A stretch of DNA of 64,000 bases from Romanomermis culicivorax (GCA_963922205.1 CAWUHX010000142.1:186001-250000); one strand, 5' to 3'; shown: positions 20,776 through 31,440, counted from the first letter of the stretch. Notes: generated by a model from the sequence alone, not told the origin. Numbers and translations are program-made.

Positions 20776-23627
20776 CCCTCTACAAACAGAACAATACATG
20801 GGTCAGTGAAACAGGATCCCCGCATGTCACAAATTTACCCTTAGAAATTGTCTGGAACCAAAATTTTTCCCTTTTCCATTTTAATACACCCGCCATTTTT
20901 CATGATCAACTTGCAACAATTTCGACAAACTTACTCTTTTTGAAACAATACATTTACAAAGCTCATATACTCGAAAACGTTGTTGAAAAACTTGTCAATT
21001 ACACTGCCCAAATGTCCCTTAACTCAGATACAGTTTACAATATGATCTCAGGCACTGGCCAAGCACTCGGAAATACCCTCTCTGGTGCCGGTCAAGGCAT
21101 AGAACATGTAATAACCGGTACCACCCAAAGTCTCACGGACGGATTAAACAATTTACTCAAAGGACCCCTGCAAATCATTATCAATCTAGCCATTATTACT
21201 GTAGTTATTGCAGGTGTCTTTTATTCTTTTCTCGTTCTTCGAAAATATTTCCCCTCTCCAAAGCATCATGCCACAAATGAACATGCGTATGAAATACCAT
21301 CAAACAACAGACGTTTACATGAGACCATTCCCCCATCATTCAGCCATGCTCTCTTAGAATTAGCTAATCGTCGTGGATCACAAACGCAGCAGAAATACGT
21401 CCTTGTCCATATTGACACCCCCCGAACTCCTGCAATCGAACTCATTAATCAAATTCAGCAATCTGCATCAAACAAGCCACCCCAAAATGTCCCTGAGAAA
21501 CATACCCCTCATATCCCAATCACACTTAATGGAAAATTAATCACGAAAGGCATGATTGACACTGGTGCAGTCTACTCACTCATTGATTCACGGATCGCCC
21601 AACTTTTACAATTAGACATGAAACCCTGGCTAGTCCAAGCAAAAGCAGCAAATAATCTCCCAATTCACTATGTAGGGACTACCTTTGTCACAGTGACAGC
21701 CCAAACAATCCAGGAAACAATAATGGTCCATGTCCAAAAAGATTGCACAGCAGACATCCTTCTAGGCAAAAACTTTCTCTGTCAATTTTCGGAATACACT
21801 ATCAACAATCAAAAATCTCAGGTCAAATTTGGCAATGTCATACTACCCTGTGATGGCCTAGAATATAGCCCTCTTTCGACCCGTAGTGGAACTTATTTAG
21901 ACGAAAAATTAGAATTACCACCCTGTACAGTAACCGAATTTACTGTCCCCTTGCCCAAATCGTACTTACAGGTCAAACAGCTTGAATTCACCCCGAAACC
22001 CAAACAGAATCCTAAAGTACATTTTGCAGCCTGTATCTCTGAAAACCAAAACAGTCGCATACGCATATCCATCCTAAACACACAAGAAACAGCCCAAATT
22101 CTTTACCCTGGAACATGCATTGGTACAGTCTCCTGTTACATCCTGAAACAAAATGCCCCCGCTATTCTAACCCCTTCAATGCAAAACCAGCCCAACCGTT
22201 TTGATACATTCACATGGTTAAAAGAAAATGTTAATTTAACCTCCAGTGACCTGACAGAAGCAGAAAAAACGCAACTCCTACGCGCCCTATCGAAATATCC
22301 TACATTATATGCTAAATCCAAAATGGACGTAGGTCGAACCACTCTTGTTTCACATACAATTGACACCAATGGCTCCCAACCCGTACGTAGACAACTTTAT
22401 CGGACTTCCCCAAAAGAAAAGCAAATCATACAAGCAGAAGTTGAACAACTCGCAGCAGCAGGTGTCATAAGCCAAAGCGATTCTCCATGGTGTACCAACA
22501 CAGTTTTAGTCCCCAAAAAAGATGGAGGCCATCGTTTATGCATTGATTTCAGAGGTCTCAATAAAGTAACCAAAAAAGATACATACCCCTTGCCCCGCAT
22601 AGACGAAATTCTAGACACCCTCCGTGGAATGAAATATTTTACGTCCCTTGACCACTCCAATGCATATTATTCCATTCCCATAGCACAGGCAGACAGAGAA
22701 AAAACGGCCTTTAATTGCTCAGCCGGCCAGTTTCTATTCAATTACCTCCCCTTTGGCCTTACCAATGCCCCAGCCACATTCCAAAGGTTAATGGATGTTA
22801 TCCTTTCGGGACTGCAATGGAACACATGCCTTGTATATCTCGACGATGTTTTAGTTTTCGCAGACTCCCATGCCCAAATGCTGGAACGTTTAGACACTAT
22901 TCTTGCCCGATTCTCACAAGCAGGCCTTAAACTAAACATACAAAAATGCAAATTCTGCCAGCCCCAAGTCCAATACTTAGGCCACGTCATTTCTCAGCAA
23001 GGCATTTCACCAGATCCCCATAAGGTACAGGCCATCTATGACATACCCACACCCAAAAGCTCAAAAGAAGTTAAGTCATTCCTTGGCCTACCCTCTTATT
23101 ATCGAAGATTCATCCCAAATTGCTCTCAAGTTTCTAGCCCACTCACATCGTTACTCAAAAAGAATTCGGAATTTTCCTGGGGACCTGAACAGCAAAATGC
23201 ATTCACTAAGCTAAAAGAATTACTCATTCATGCCCCAATACTGCAGCATCCTGATTTCACAAAACCGTTTATTCTGCAAACTGACGCCTCAAAACTCGGA
23301 ATCCGCGCCATTCTTAGTCAGCTAGATAGTAAAGGTCAGGATCCCCCCATTGCCTTTGGGAGCCGCACACTAAAACCCGCAGAACGCAACTACCCAATAA
23401 CTGAGTTGGAAACCCTTGCAGTAGTAGAGTTTGTCAAGTATTTCCGCCCCTACCTTTTCCAGCAACATGTTATTGTACACACTGACCATACAGCAGTTCA
23501 GGCAGTCTTACAAAAGGAAAACCCTTCCCCTCGCATTGCCCGTTGGGGATTAGCCCTCTCTGGTATTCAGCTAGACATTCGACCTAAGAAAGGCACTGCT
23601 AACCGCAACGCAGATGCAGTTTCTTGA
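20766..23627 (+). CDS. pol: Env membrane-anchor segment fused in frame to protease, reverse transcriptase and RNase H
   Basis: 953 codons in a different frame from ORF 2. Residues 1-130 look like the end of an envelope ectodomain with a Gly/Thr-rich amphipathic stretch. Residues about 138-160 form a clear transmembrane helix followed by basic residues, then a cytoplasmic-tail-like region. From about residue 255 an aspartic protease follows (active-site DTGA). RT spans about 500-720 with LPFGLTNAP and YLDD. RNase H spans about 800-950 with TDAS, an ELE-type acidic site and HTDH. It ends at TGA 23625-23627 just after the NADA motif that usually closes RNase H in gypsy elements. The fusion of an envelope anchor upstream of protease in one frame is highly unusual. 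Whether the ORF2/ORF3 frame change is programmed or a mutation cannot be told from one copy. Confidence 0.88.
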   Translation: MHVALYKQNNTWVSETGSPHVTNLPLEIVWNQNFSLFHFNTPAIFHDQLATISTNLLFLKQYIYKAHILENVVEKLVNYTAQMSLNSDTVYNMISGTGQALGNTLSGAGQGIEHVITGTTQSLTDGLNNLLKGPLQIIINLAIITVVIAGVFYSFLVLRKYFPSPKHHATNEHAYEIPSNNRRLHETIPPSFSHALLELANRRGSQTQQKYVLVHIDTPRTPAIELINQIQQSASNKPPQNVPEKHTPHIPITLNGKLITKGMIDTGAVYSLIDSRIAQLLQLDMKPWLVQAKAANNLPIHYVGTTFVTVTAQTIQETIMVHVQKDCTADILLGKNFLCQFSEYTINNQKSQVKFGNVILPCDGLEYSPLSTRSGTYLDEKLELPPCTVTEFTVPLPKSYLQVKQLEFTPKPKQNPKVHFAACISENQNSRIRISILNTQETAQILYPGTCIGTVSCYILKQNAPAILTPSMQNQPNRFDTFTWLKENVNLTSSDLTEAEKTQLLRALSKYPTLYAKSKMDVGRTTLVSHTIDTNGSQPVRRQLYRTSPKEKQIIQAEVEQLAAAGVISQSDSPWCTNTVLVPKKDGGHRLCIDFRGLNKVTKKDTYPLPRIDEILDTLRGMKYFTSLDHSNAYYSIPIAQADREKTAFNCSAGQFLFNYLPFGLTNAPATFQRLMDVILSGLQWNTCLVYLDDVLVFADSHAQMLERLDTILARFSQAGLKLNIQKCKFCQPQVQYLGHVISQQGISPDPHKVQAIYDIPTPKSSKEVKSFLGLPSYYRRFIPNCSQVSSPLTSLLKKNSEFSWGPEQQNAFTKLKELLIHAPILQHPDFTKPFILQTDASKLGIRAILSQLDSKGQDPPIAFGSRTLKPAERNYPITELETLAVVEFVKYFRPYLFQQHVIVHTDHTAVQAVLQKENPSPRIARWGLALSGIQLDIRPKKGTANRNADAVS

Positions 23628-23734
23628 TTCCCCTCACAGACAGTGAAGCAATCCTTTGACATTGAGCAACTCAAACCCGCCCCCAAATATCAACAATCAA
23701 TTCTGTTCTTGAGGCCGAAGCAACTGAACAATAA
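23628..23734 (+). pseudogene. Disrupted pol linker between RNase H and integrase
   Basis: The RNase H frame ends at 23627 and the integrase frame (a different one) is open only from about 23735, after a TAA at 23732-23734. At least two lesions are therefore present: a frame change and a stop. Similar linker-like coding sequence is visible in both frames here, which points to recent decay of this copy and not to a programmed design. Confidence 0.7.
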
Positions 23735-25009
23735 GAGCAACAGAAAAATTTCGCCGAACTCCAACGCACTGATCCAACTGTCAAAAGTATTTTAGCAAAA
23801 ATCGCCCAAAAACACCCCCTCACTCTGATCAAATTCGCAGTGCATCAAAACATCCTTTTCCGATTAGTCGACAAACAAGCAAAACTATACATCCCTAAGT
23901 CACAAGTCCAGCATCTCATTGCCTCTCATCATGACAGCAAATTCACAGGTCATTTTGCAGCCCGAAAAACTCTACACTTGCTCAGACAAAGATATTTTTG
24001 GCCTCAAATGAGCCGTGATATCAAACGTTACTGCAAAACTTGCCACCCATGCCAGACACAGAAAGCCCTCCGGCACAAAGTGCATGCAAATCTGGTACCA
24101 ATTCAGCCGACTGGCCCATTTGATAGAGTTGGTGTTGATTGCATGGGACCGTTACCCCTCACTGAAGATGGCAACCGATTTATTGTCGTTTTCATTGACT
24201 ATTCCACAAAGTATGTAGAGGCATTTCCAACCCCTGATATCACTGCAGCCACTATCGCCAAATTATTTGTAACCAAAATTGTTTGCCGTCATGGGTCCCC
24301 AAAAATCATCCATTGTGATCGTGGCTCCGATTTTGTATCCGATCTCTTCTCACGGATCACTAGCTTATGCAACACTCAGAAAATTCATACCACCCCATAC
24401 CATCCCATTGCCAATGGGGAAGTTGAGCGTTACAATCAGACCCTAGCCACCCGTATCCGCATGTACATCAATTCAAATCACACGGATTGGGATACTTATC
24501 TACCATATGCCGTTTTTTCGATCAACATTCATAAAAATGATAGCACGTCGTATCCCCCATTTGAATTACTCCATGGTAGGCAAGCTAATCTGCCATCAGA
24601 CGCAGCCTTAAATTTGTTCCCCACGTCCTACATGGTTGATTTAGACGATTACGCCCTTCATGTAAAATCGCATTTTACAGAAGCACTCTCAACCGTGCAG
24701 AAAAGCTTACAAAAAGCCCAAGAACACTATACCCGTCAGTATAACAAGCATGCTCAGAACATACATTACAAGGCAGGTGATCTTATTCTTTACAAGAATC
24801 ATTCATGTAAACAAGGGCTGACTCCCAAATTCCTCCCTCGCCAAAATGGGCCCTATACAGTTATAAATTTCATGTACCCCAATGTTACACTTAAACACCC
24901 CCATAAGAATATTACATTTACAGTACATGTAAACGAGACAACCCCTTTCTGCCCTCGGAAAGCAACTATCGAATCTACCCCGACCCCTCCCCACCCTCGA
25001 AAGCCTTGA
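23735..25009 (+). CDS. pol: Integrase domain of the retrotransposon
   Basis: Open frame of about 424 codons without an ATG at its start. It is the C-terminal part of pol. The N-terminal HHCC zinc finger is present (H...H then C-X2-C in CKTCHPC). The catalytic core follows with D (VDCMGPLP), D (HCDRGSDF) and E in the PYHPIANGEVERYNQ block, with the usual DD35E spacing. The C-terminal region carries a YKAGDLI-like motif, matching the GPY/F-type integrase tail. The stop lies about 20 bases before the purine tract and 3' LTR, so there is no space for a conventional 3' env. The core looks intact, but it is separated from RT by the lesions just upstream. Confidence 0.9.
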   Translation, partial: EQQKNFAELQRTDPTVKSILAKIAQKHPLTLIKFAVHQNILFRLVDKQAKLYIPKSQVQHLIASHHDSKFTGHFAARKTLHLLRQRYFWPQMSRDIKRYCKTCHPCQTQKALRHKVHANLVPIQPTGPFDRVGVDCMGPLPLTEDGNRFIVVFIDYSTKYVEAFPTPDITAATIAKLFVTKIVCRHGSPKIIHCDRGSDFVSDLFSRITSLCNTQKIHTTPYHPIANGEVERYNQTLATRIRMYINSNHTDWDTYLPYAVFSINIHKNDSTSYPPFELLHGRQANLPSDAALNLFPTSYMVDLDDYALHVKSHFTEALSTVQKSLQKAQEHYTRQYNKHAQNIHYKAGDLILYKNHSCKQGLTPKFLPRQNGPYTVINFMYPNVTLKHPHKNITFTVHVNETTPFCPRKATIESTPTPPHPRKP

Positions 25010-25027
25010 ACGAGGACGTTCAACTCC

Positions 25028-25040
25028 GGAAGGAGGGAAA
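25028..25040 (+). other. Polypurine tract
   Basis: GGAAGGAGGGAAA lies directly before the 3' LTR, the expected site of plus-strand priming. Confidence 0.85.
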
Positions 25041-25948
25041 TCTAACGTACCTGCTAAAGCAGCACTGTAAATATATAGCATACTGTATGTGATAAACATT
25101 TATTAAATATTATTCATTTTCGTATTTTATTGTCTCAAGGGTGTCTGGGATTCACACCCAAACATTCCTACAAAATTATGTGAAGTACTTTATTTTGATC
25201 CGTTCACACCCCGGTAGCCCAATTAAGATGCCCTAATTAATTTGCACAAACGGCAGCTGTTCCCCTAGAACCCACACTAAACTACACATTCCACAGCTAC
25301 CGTAATCCCCCGTAAAAATCGTAAACAACACCTGCACACAGTAAAAGATGTAGAAGCCCTGCCAGACAGTAGTCTCAAGTGTAACAGTAGCGGCGGCCCC
25401 ACAAAACATGTGTATACAGAGAAACTGATACAGGAAGCATGCACAGAAGCACAGAGGTGTGGCCAAGCCCACCGTAGAAAGCAAGCGAAGCACGAAAAGC
25501 ATACAGTACCAGGAAAGCATTAGAAAGGCGTAAGTAAGAAAGCATAAAAAGCGTAGCAGGAAGCGACGATTGGTGGAAGAAGATGGACAGAAGCACGACC
25601 TCCCGCGACGCCCAGGGAGTGGCCAAAAACGTCGTATAAAAGAAGAAGCAAAGCGTGATTTTAGTAGTTGTTGGTTAGAATTTTCGGATATCGAATTCGT
25701 CTTTTTTAAACTGTGCTCGCCCTGTCCTTTTTATATTTGCAAGCGGCCAATTTGTACGAAAGCAACTTAAACCGAGGCCCATTCGAATTGTAAATCGAGA
25801 CGCGTTTTGATATTATTGTATCGATGTCGCAAGCAGCTGTCGATCAGTGTAACCATATCGCCCATATTGTACCGCCCGCGCCCCTTTGTTCCCGCCGTAG
25901 CGACCGTTGGTTAGAAGTAAAGTACCTCACACAAATCTGGTCGTTACA
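25041..25948 (+). repeat. 3' LTR
   Basis: Near-identical to 16639-17544. Its first bases read TCTAACG where the 5' LTR has TGTAACG. It ends GTTACA before the AACT duplication. Confidence 0.93.
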
Positions 25949-26354
25949 AACTTGCTTTCTCGATACTTTTACCTGTACTTATAAGTAAATGATGAAAGCC
26001 ATGAATGTGCGTAAGTACTACTTGCATTCAGTTGTACTTGCGTCTGTCTCAGACGTGACGTACATAGCACTTTGTGGAGGTACGTAAGTACTACTTATGT
26101 ATGCTACATACAGGGAAGTATGTTTGGGCCTTTAGTTCAGCGGTTAGTTTGACAGCAAAACTTTAAGGGATCGCTAGTCATATTCTGTTAGAATAAAGGT
26201 TCACATGTTCTTATTGTATCTTGAACTGCGCTCCAACTTCAATATTGGTTCTCGATTGTTTTTTACAGAAAACGTACAATTAGAGTTCTTTCTCACCATT
26301 ACCGATTTGTGTAAACTTAGCATATGTCAAAACAGCTGTTTTTGAATTATTCAG

Positions 26355-26500
26355 GAAGTGTTCAAGTGGTTAGAGCCGAAGACGATTCTGATTTGAGCCA
26401 CAATCGTTTACTAAGCAAAAGCGATGAAGAGAGTGAGGATATTGACGAAATTGTTATTTGTGAAAATGACAATTTTGAATTCTTTACCAAAATTTTGTGA
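26355..26500 (+). CDS. Possible terminal exon, acidic protein of unknown function
   Basis: After an acceptor-like GAATTATTCAG, a frame of 47 codons runs to TGA. The residues are strongly acidic and Ser-rich (SDEESEDIDE), with no low-complexity DNA behind them. Upstream exons were not found; the long nested element lies just to the left and may have displaced or destroyed them. No domain recognised. Confidence 0.35.
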
Positions 26501-27230
26501 TATGTTCAAATTTCTTGTTGAACTTTTTTTTAAATTCATCCCTTTAGCAACATGCTAAAAAACCCTGTTAATGTATGCTAAAGTTCAAACTCTGCAGTCT
26601 CCAATTTAATCTGTTCTGAAGTTCAAGATTTTATTTACTCTAAAAAATTAACAAAAATCATTTTCATTCAATTATCGGCCATAACCACCTGTGACTTTTT
26701 ACCAACAAGATGTCGAACATGATGCAGATATCTGTGACACAGACACCAAAATCCATGATTTCTATCACTGATCTGTCGAAACTACGATAGAACCAAATTT
26801 TTGAATGCATTGTTGTCTTGTTGAACTTCTTAGTTGCAGTTTTTGTTTCTATTTTTAACTCAAAAAGTCAAGACTTCGTTAGCATGGTGCACGTGCATAT
26901 ACTTTTTGGGCATGCAAATTAAGCCCACGTTTTTGTGTATTATTTTTCACCCACCAGGGGCTATGTAAATTTATGCGCATCGTATTTCATGTATAAATAC
27001 TCTTTTCGCCTTTCTTTTGGTCTTTGTTTACCCTTGTTATACTTATGAATAAATTATGCAAATCAGCCAGCATAACCAGCGTAACCGATACCTCCATGAC
27101 TACATTGTGTGCATGGGCTGCCAGTAGAGGATAAACCTACTGACCCACACAACATGAACCCTTCTGGGTTTTCGAGCTTATGGGCCTTTTGCACTTGTGG
27201 GCCCAGGGCCATTCAGGCTTATGGGCCATT
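26501..27230. other. Non-coding stretch, nothing recognised
   Basis: AT-rich. No exon, element end or repeat could be supported. A TATAAATAC string at about 26992 is the only promoter-like sequence and stands alone. Confidence 0.3.
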
Positions 27231-27232
27231 CC

Positions 27233-28097
27233 TGTCTTATTTGGTGCCCATCACACACTGGCGCCCATCTCACTTTGAAGCCTGTCTCCCTTTGGCGACC
27301 ATTTCAAATTGGCGCCCTATCCTAGTCTGCTTTTCGGAATTCATGCTGATCATTTATTTGGGTGAATCCCCAATCCCTGAAGGTCCTGTTTCCCCAAAAT
27401 TCAAAGTTTTTTCTGGAAAGTCCCTATTCCTCAAAATTATCAAATCTCTTTTCCCCCACAAAAATACAAAGGCTATTTTTGTATTGCATTTTGTAAATTG
27501 AAAATTTTCCCTGAGAACATAGTAAATTGTAGGATTTCGCACAAAGTTTGATGGCAATAAAAATTAGTGAAAAATTGGAAAAAAACATTTCACGTTTGAT
27601 ATGCTTATCTTCAATTTAAGATCGGATAAGGCGCACAAAGTGGATTTTGACTGTGATACGGATTTGACACGAACTGTGGCAGAACCTGTGGGATTCCCAT
27701 GACTGTAGCAAGAAATGCATTCGACGTACATGACTTCACTATGGATGGCTAATCGTTTAACTTCTTTCTTTCTGAACAAATGAAAGTGATTTGGATTAAC
27801 TCTACTTTCACAAACCAACATTGACATTTGACCATACAAAGACAGGATAAAACGGGCTTCCCCGAAATCAGTCATTTTAGTTTCATGAAAAGTATTTTTA
27901 TCGAGTGAAGTTTAGCAGGATAACTGAATATTTTTATGGTAAAGTAAAACTGCACGCAAAATTTGCATACATACAATGTGCCAAAGTAGGACGGGCGCCA
28001 AAGTGAGATGGGCGCCAAAGTGAGACGGGCGCCAAAATGAGATGGGCACCAAAGTGAGACGGGCGCCAAAGTTAGACACGGGCGCCAAGTTGCGACA
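27233..28097. mobile_element. Foldback element with minisatellite arms (GGCGCCAAAGTGAGAC unit)
   Basis: The left arm (27233-27330) carries about five units reading GGCGCCCATCTCACTTT. The right arm (27978-28097) carries about seven in inverted orientation. The internal 650 bp has no gene. The same repeat forms the arms of the element at 55246-55857. No clean target duplication was found. Confidence 0.7.
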
Positions 28098-28099
28098 CA

Positions 28100-29200
28100 C
28101 CCTTCAACAGTTTTTATCAATGGAAATTCCTCGTCTCATTTTGTAATCGTTAACAGTCGGTATTTCGCCGGAAAGTGAGATTTTTCATCAACTCTCCCGG
28201 TTTTTTCTATCGGGATTTGAAAATTTTCAAACATTTACAAGATAAATCTTTGTATTTATGGACGATTAAGATTGAAGTCATCATTCTAAAGTGTAATATT
28301 AGAGCTTCTATTCAAGAATATTTGTGACCGAGACCGAGATTTGTTTTCCAGCGTTTTAGAACATAAAAACTTGAAAGCAAGGAGGAACAAATTATGTTTG
28401 TTTGATTTTAATGTTTTTCTCAACGTTCTTTCTTTTTTCTCAACGTTCTAGCGTTTTAGAAAGTGAAAATCCTAAAAAATTTTCCGGCCCTCTGCGCCGC
28501 ACTAACAAATAAGTACAATTCTCTAATCGGAATCACAGAAATGTCAATAGCTGATAAATTCATAAGAACTCTATGGTTAATATGCTTTCAGATCCTGCAG
28601 TACTAGCTTTCAGATCCTGTGTACTAGAATTTTCTCAATTTTTTGCCCATTTTTGCACGCTACTGATTTCGAAAAGGTCAGAATGTTTGGGCATAGTCCT
28701 GAAATGGAGAGAAAAATCATCCGTGGAACTTCATAAACGTTTAGAAAAATATGGAAAATTTATGGAACATGAGGAAAGACTTTGGGTCCGGTTCTCACGT
28801 GGAAAAAATTTCTGAGGAAAAGACGGTGGTTCCACCTGTGCTGTTTAGAATTCTCACAAGAGAAACTAAATTTTGTCGATTCACAAACTACAGTTTACTT
28901 TCATAGGTAAAAAAATATTTTCCTCAAAAAAACATGACTTGCATTCTACTTTTCCATACTCTAAAAAGTGGAAAAAATGGGAATTGATTTGCATAAAGCA
29001 AAAAATATAAAATGACGTTTGTTGATAAAACTCCACCCAATTGCTAAAAAATTTACAGAATATGAAATGAGCAGAAAATGATGTCTTTGGAGAATCCTAT
29101 ATCTGCTGTTGCTACTCTATGAACACAAAGTTGGACAGACATTGTGTAGACTTGGCGACACCTGTCACACAACAGTAAAGCTTGGTGTAAACAGTTTCGA
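28100..29200. other. Non-coding stretch, nothing recognised
   Basis: AT-rich. The 80-codon plus frame at 28573 shows no domain or splice context that I would defend. Confidence 0.3.
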
Positions 29201-29205
29201 AGACT

Positions 29206-29262
29206 ACACTATTTCTTGTCATTTTTTATTTAGAGGCATGTTATTAAAAAACAGACTTCCAT
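29206..29262. mobile_element. Fragment of the TATAGTCTG MITE family
   Basis: The TTATTTAGAGGCATGTTATT...AAAACAGACTT end matches the right terminus of the family; the left part is missing or unrecognisable. Confidence 0.5.
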
Positions 29263-29297
29263 TTTAAGGATATTTCTCCAATCAACTAAAATTGATT

Positions 29298-30298
29298 GTG
29301 TAGCGGGTGGCCGACTGTGCCGTCTGACCGACTGTAGCGGCTGGCCGACTGTAGCACATGGCCGACTGTACCGGGTGGCCGAATTCAATTTGGAATAGTT
29401 TATATGTAATTCAAACCTTATGTAAAACGTTTTCGCACAAAATGTGAATAAAATGTTGCTAAATATAGGTTTCAATGCACAAGACATCAAAGAATTCAAG
29501 CGCAACGCAAAAATATGCTAATTAAGTGCAGAAATATGATTCATAATTTTTTAATTCATTATAAAAGCCTAGATTAATTGATTCTATTGACATTTTCTAA
29601 TATTTTTGTAGCAAAAAACTATGAATAAAATATGTTGGAACTTGACAAAAATAGAATTTTCAAGAAAGATAGAACAAAAACAACGGAATTTTGTTTTTAC
29701 TTGAGTAAATTATCTAAGGGTCGTACTCTGGAATGTCTCTGGCTCATTACTTTTTTCGATATATGGGTTTAGCTGTGGTAAAAGCCATGGAGCCTTCTCA
29801 TTTGTGGAATATCAGCATCGTGCTTTTATTTGAAAAGAATATTGGTGAATTTTTTGCATTTTCTGTGCATTAAAATTGAAAATAAGTACTCCAAAATTAA
29901 GATTTTCATGTATATAAATGCCAAGTACGATACTGAATCAAAATAGTTTCTATAAAACGTTTTAAATTCAAATATTACAGTGCTCAAAACTACAAACCAG
30001 CTCCCAACAAGTGGGCCACGTAAGCTAGAAACTGTTGGATTTCAACTAGTATAGCTGAAAACCACTTAATTAGCATATTTTTGCGTTGCTCTTGCATTTT
30101 TTCATTATATCTTGTACATTGAAACTCATATTTAGCAACATTTTATTCGCATTTCGTGCAAAAACATTTTACACGAGGTTCGACTTATACATATAAACTA
30201 TTTCAAATTGAATTCGGCCACCCGGTACGGTCGGCCATGTGCTACAGTCGGCCACCCGATACAGTCGGCCAGACGGTACAGTCGGCCACCCGGTCTAC
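29298..30298. mobile_element. Foldback element with minisatellite arms (GGCCGACTGTA unit)
   Basis: The left arm has about five GGCCGACTGTA(C/G)CGGGT units followed by about 140 bp of unique sequence. The right arm is the inverted copy of both parts (arms 29298-29530 and 30056-30298, roughly 85-90% by eye). The core of about 520 bp is AT-rich and non-coding. Confidence 0.85.
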
Positions 30299-30408
30299 AA
30301 CGGTAAAATTCGGGTACGCCAGAAGTAAACACACTGAATTCTTTTTCTGTTTCGTCTGTTACAAAATGCTTTGCAGAGGAAAAATAAGACATGATGAAAA
30401 ATGATTTC

Positions 30409-30633
30409 TATAGTCGGTTTTTTATAAAATGCTTCCAAATAGAAAAGTATCACAAATCAGTATTCTCGTCAAAATCTTTTCTTTCACTCGAAAAATTGCT
30501 TAGGGTTATGTCAATATGCTCACAAATTTCCATTCCTCTATGATAAACTGTTTTTTAGAAGATCGTGAAAATCTGAAATACTATTTGTTTTCCACATTCA
30601 TTATTTAGAAGCATTTCAAAAAAACAGACTATA
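30409..30633. mobile_element. Tc1/mariner-type MITE, TATAGTCTG family
   Basis: Intact termini TATAGTCGGTTTTTTATAAA and AAAACAGACTATA. Confidence 0.85.
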
Positions 30634-30639
30634 GAAAAC

Positions 30640-30889
30640 TATAGCCTGTTTTTTTATAAAATGCTTCCAAATAGAAAAGTGACACAAATCAGTACTGTCG
30701 TCAAAATCGCTTACATTGGGCTCTTGCTATAAAATTTTTCGCTCTAAAAATTGTTAAAGGTTTGATAAGTATGCCCACAAATCTCCAGTCCTACATGATA
30801 TATTGTTTACCAGAAAATCGTGGAAATCTGAAATAATACTTGCTTTCCGTTTTCATTATTTAGAAGCTTTTCACAAAAAACAGACTATA
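30640..30889. mobile_element. Tc1/mariner-type MITE, TATAGTCTG family
   Basis: A second copy only six bases after the previous one and in the same orientation, bounded by TA on both sides. Confidence 0.87.
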
Positions 30890-30976
30890 AATGATAAGCT
30901 TCCATATTTCGAAATCCTTACAATGCGTCAAAAACTAATAGTCGAGCTACAGTAAATCCCTATACGGATACTTTAC

Positions 30977-31192
30977 TTGATCATTTACAAAAAGTCCAAC
31001 ACGAAAAAGATTCGAGTGCATAAGCATAAAGTTGTGCTTCGGGCAGAGACGTATTACAGGTATAAACAACAGCACAATTTTTTGATTATTTATGGAACTA
31101 TGACAAGTACAACATTTCCACGTACAGTAACCAACAAGCATTTTTGCTTGCTTCAAGAAACAAGTCGTGAATTTCATATGCTGATAAACTGA
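30977..31192 (+). CDS. Unrecognised ORF, 71 aa
   Basis: Continuous frame with a Lys/His-rich N-terminal part and a mixed C-terminal part. A donor-like ACAG/GTATAA lies inside it at about 31059, so it may instead be part of an exon. No domain recognised; could be chance. Confidence 0.2.
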   Translation: MIIYKKSNTKKIRVHKHKVVLRAETYYRYKQQHNFLIIYGTMTSTTFPRTVTNKHFCLLQETSREFHMLIN

Positions 31193-31254
31193 CTTTTTTT
31201 CATTCTCAATTTTTATACCACACTATTCAATTTAATTTTTTGTCTATTTTTCAG

Positions 31255-31440
31255 ATAAATTGTTGTTCTCAAAACTCGCTTGATAACCAAACGCACGAAA
31301 TATTATATTTGCACTATGGTCTGTCTAGTACTGATGATTACTTTGATCATTTTCCAAATTCTATACCCGTGGATTATTTTTCAATCTTTTATTTCACCTT
31401 TAAAACGTTGAAAAACATTGAACTTACAAAAAGTCATTGA
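31255..31440 (+). CDS. Possible terminal exon, unknown protein
   Basis: Follows a strong TATTTTTCAG acceptor and stays open for about 61 codons to TGA. Composition is Asp/Tyr/Phe-rich and protein-like. Its phase does not match the donor seen at 31059, so I cannot join them. Confidence 0.3.
   Translation: MNCCSQNSLDNQTHEILYLHYGLSSTDDYFDHFPNSIPVDYFSIFYFTFKTLKNIELTKSH

Larger units (their letters stand above)
16639..25948 (+). mobile_element. Complete Ty3/gypsy-type LTR retrotransposon with env-like ORF between gag and pol
   Basis: Two LTRs of about 906 and 908 bp enclose coding regions for Gag, an envelope-like protein, protease-RT-RNase H and integrase. The element starts TGTAACG and ends CGTTACA and is flanked by the 4-bp duplication AACT (16635-16638, 25949-25952). 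A purine tract precedes the 3' LTR. The RT, with YLDD and a gypsy-like domain order (PR-RT-RH-IN), places pol with Metaviridae. The LTRs differ at roughly 25-30 positions by eye (about 3%), so insertion is fairly recent. The pol frame is broken between RNase H and integrase, so this copy is probably not autonomous. Confidence 0.95.
14752..26131. mobile_element. Long Harbinger-like TIR element, expanded by nested insertions
   Basis: The left end AGGCCCAAACATACTTCCCT and its inverted copy at the right end match over about 29 of 30 bases. They are flanked by TTA (14749-14751 and 26132-26134). Inside lie a MITE (15083-15331), a 95-bp tandem array and the LTR retrotransposon. Removing the retrotransposon leaves roughly 2 kb. 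GTACGTA-rich inverted subterminal sequence is present on both sides. No Harbinger transposase was recognised. Confidence 0.75.
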
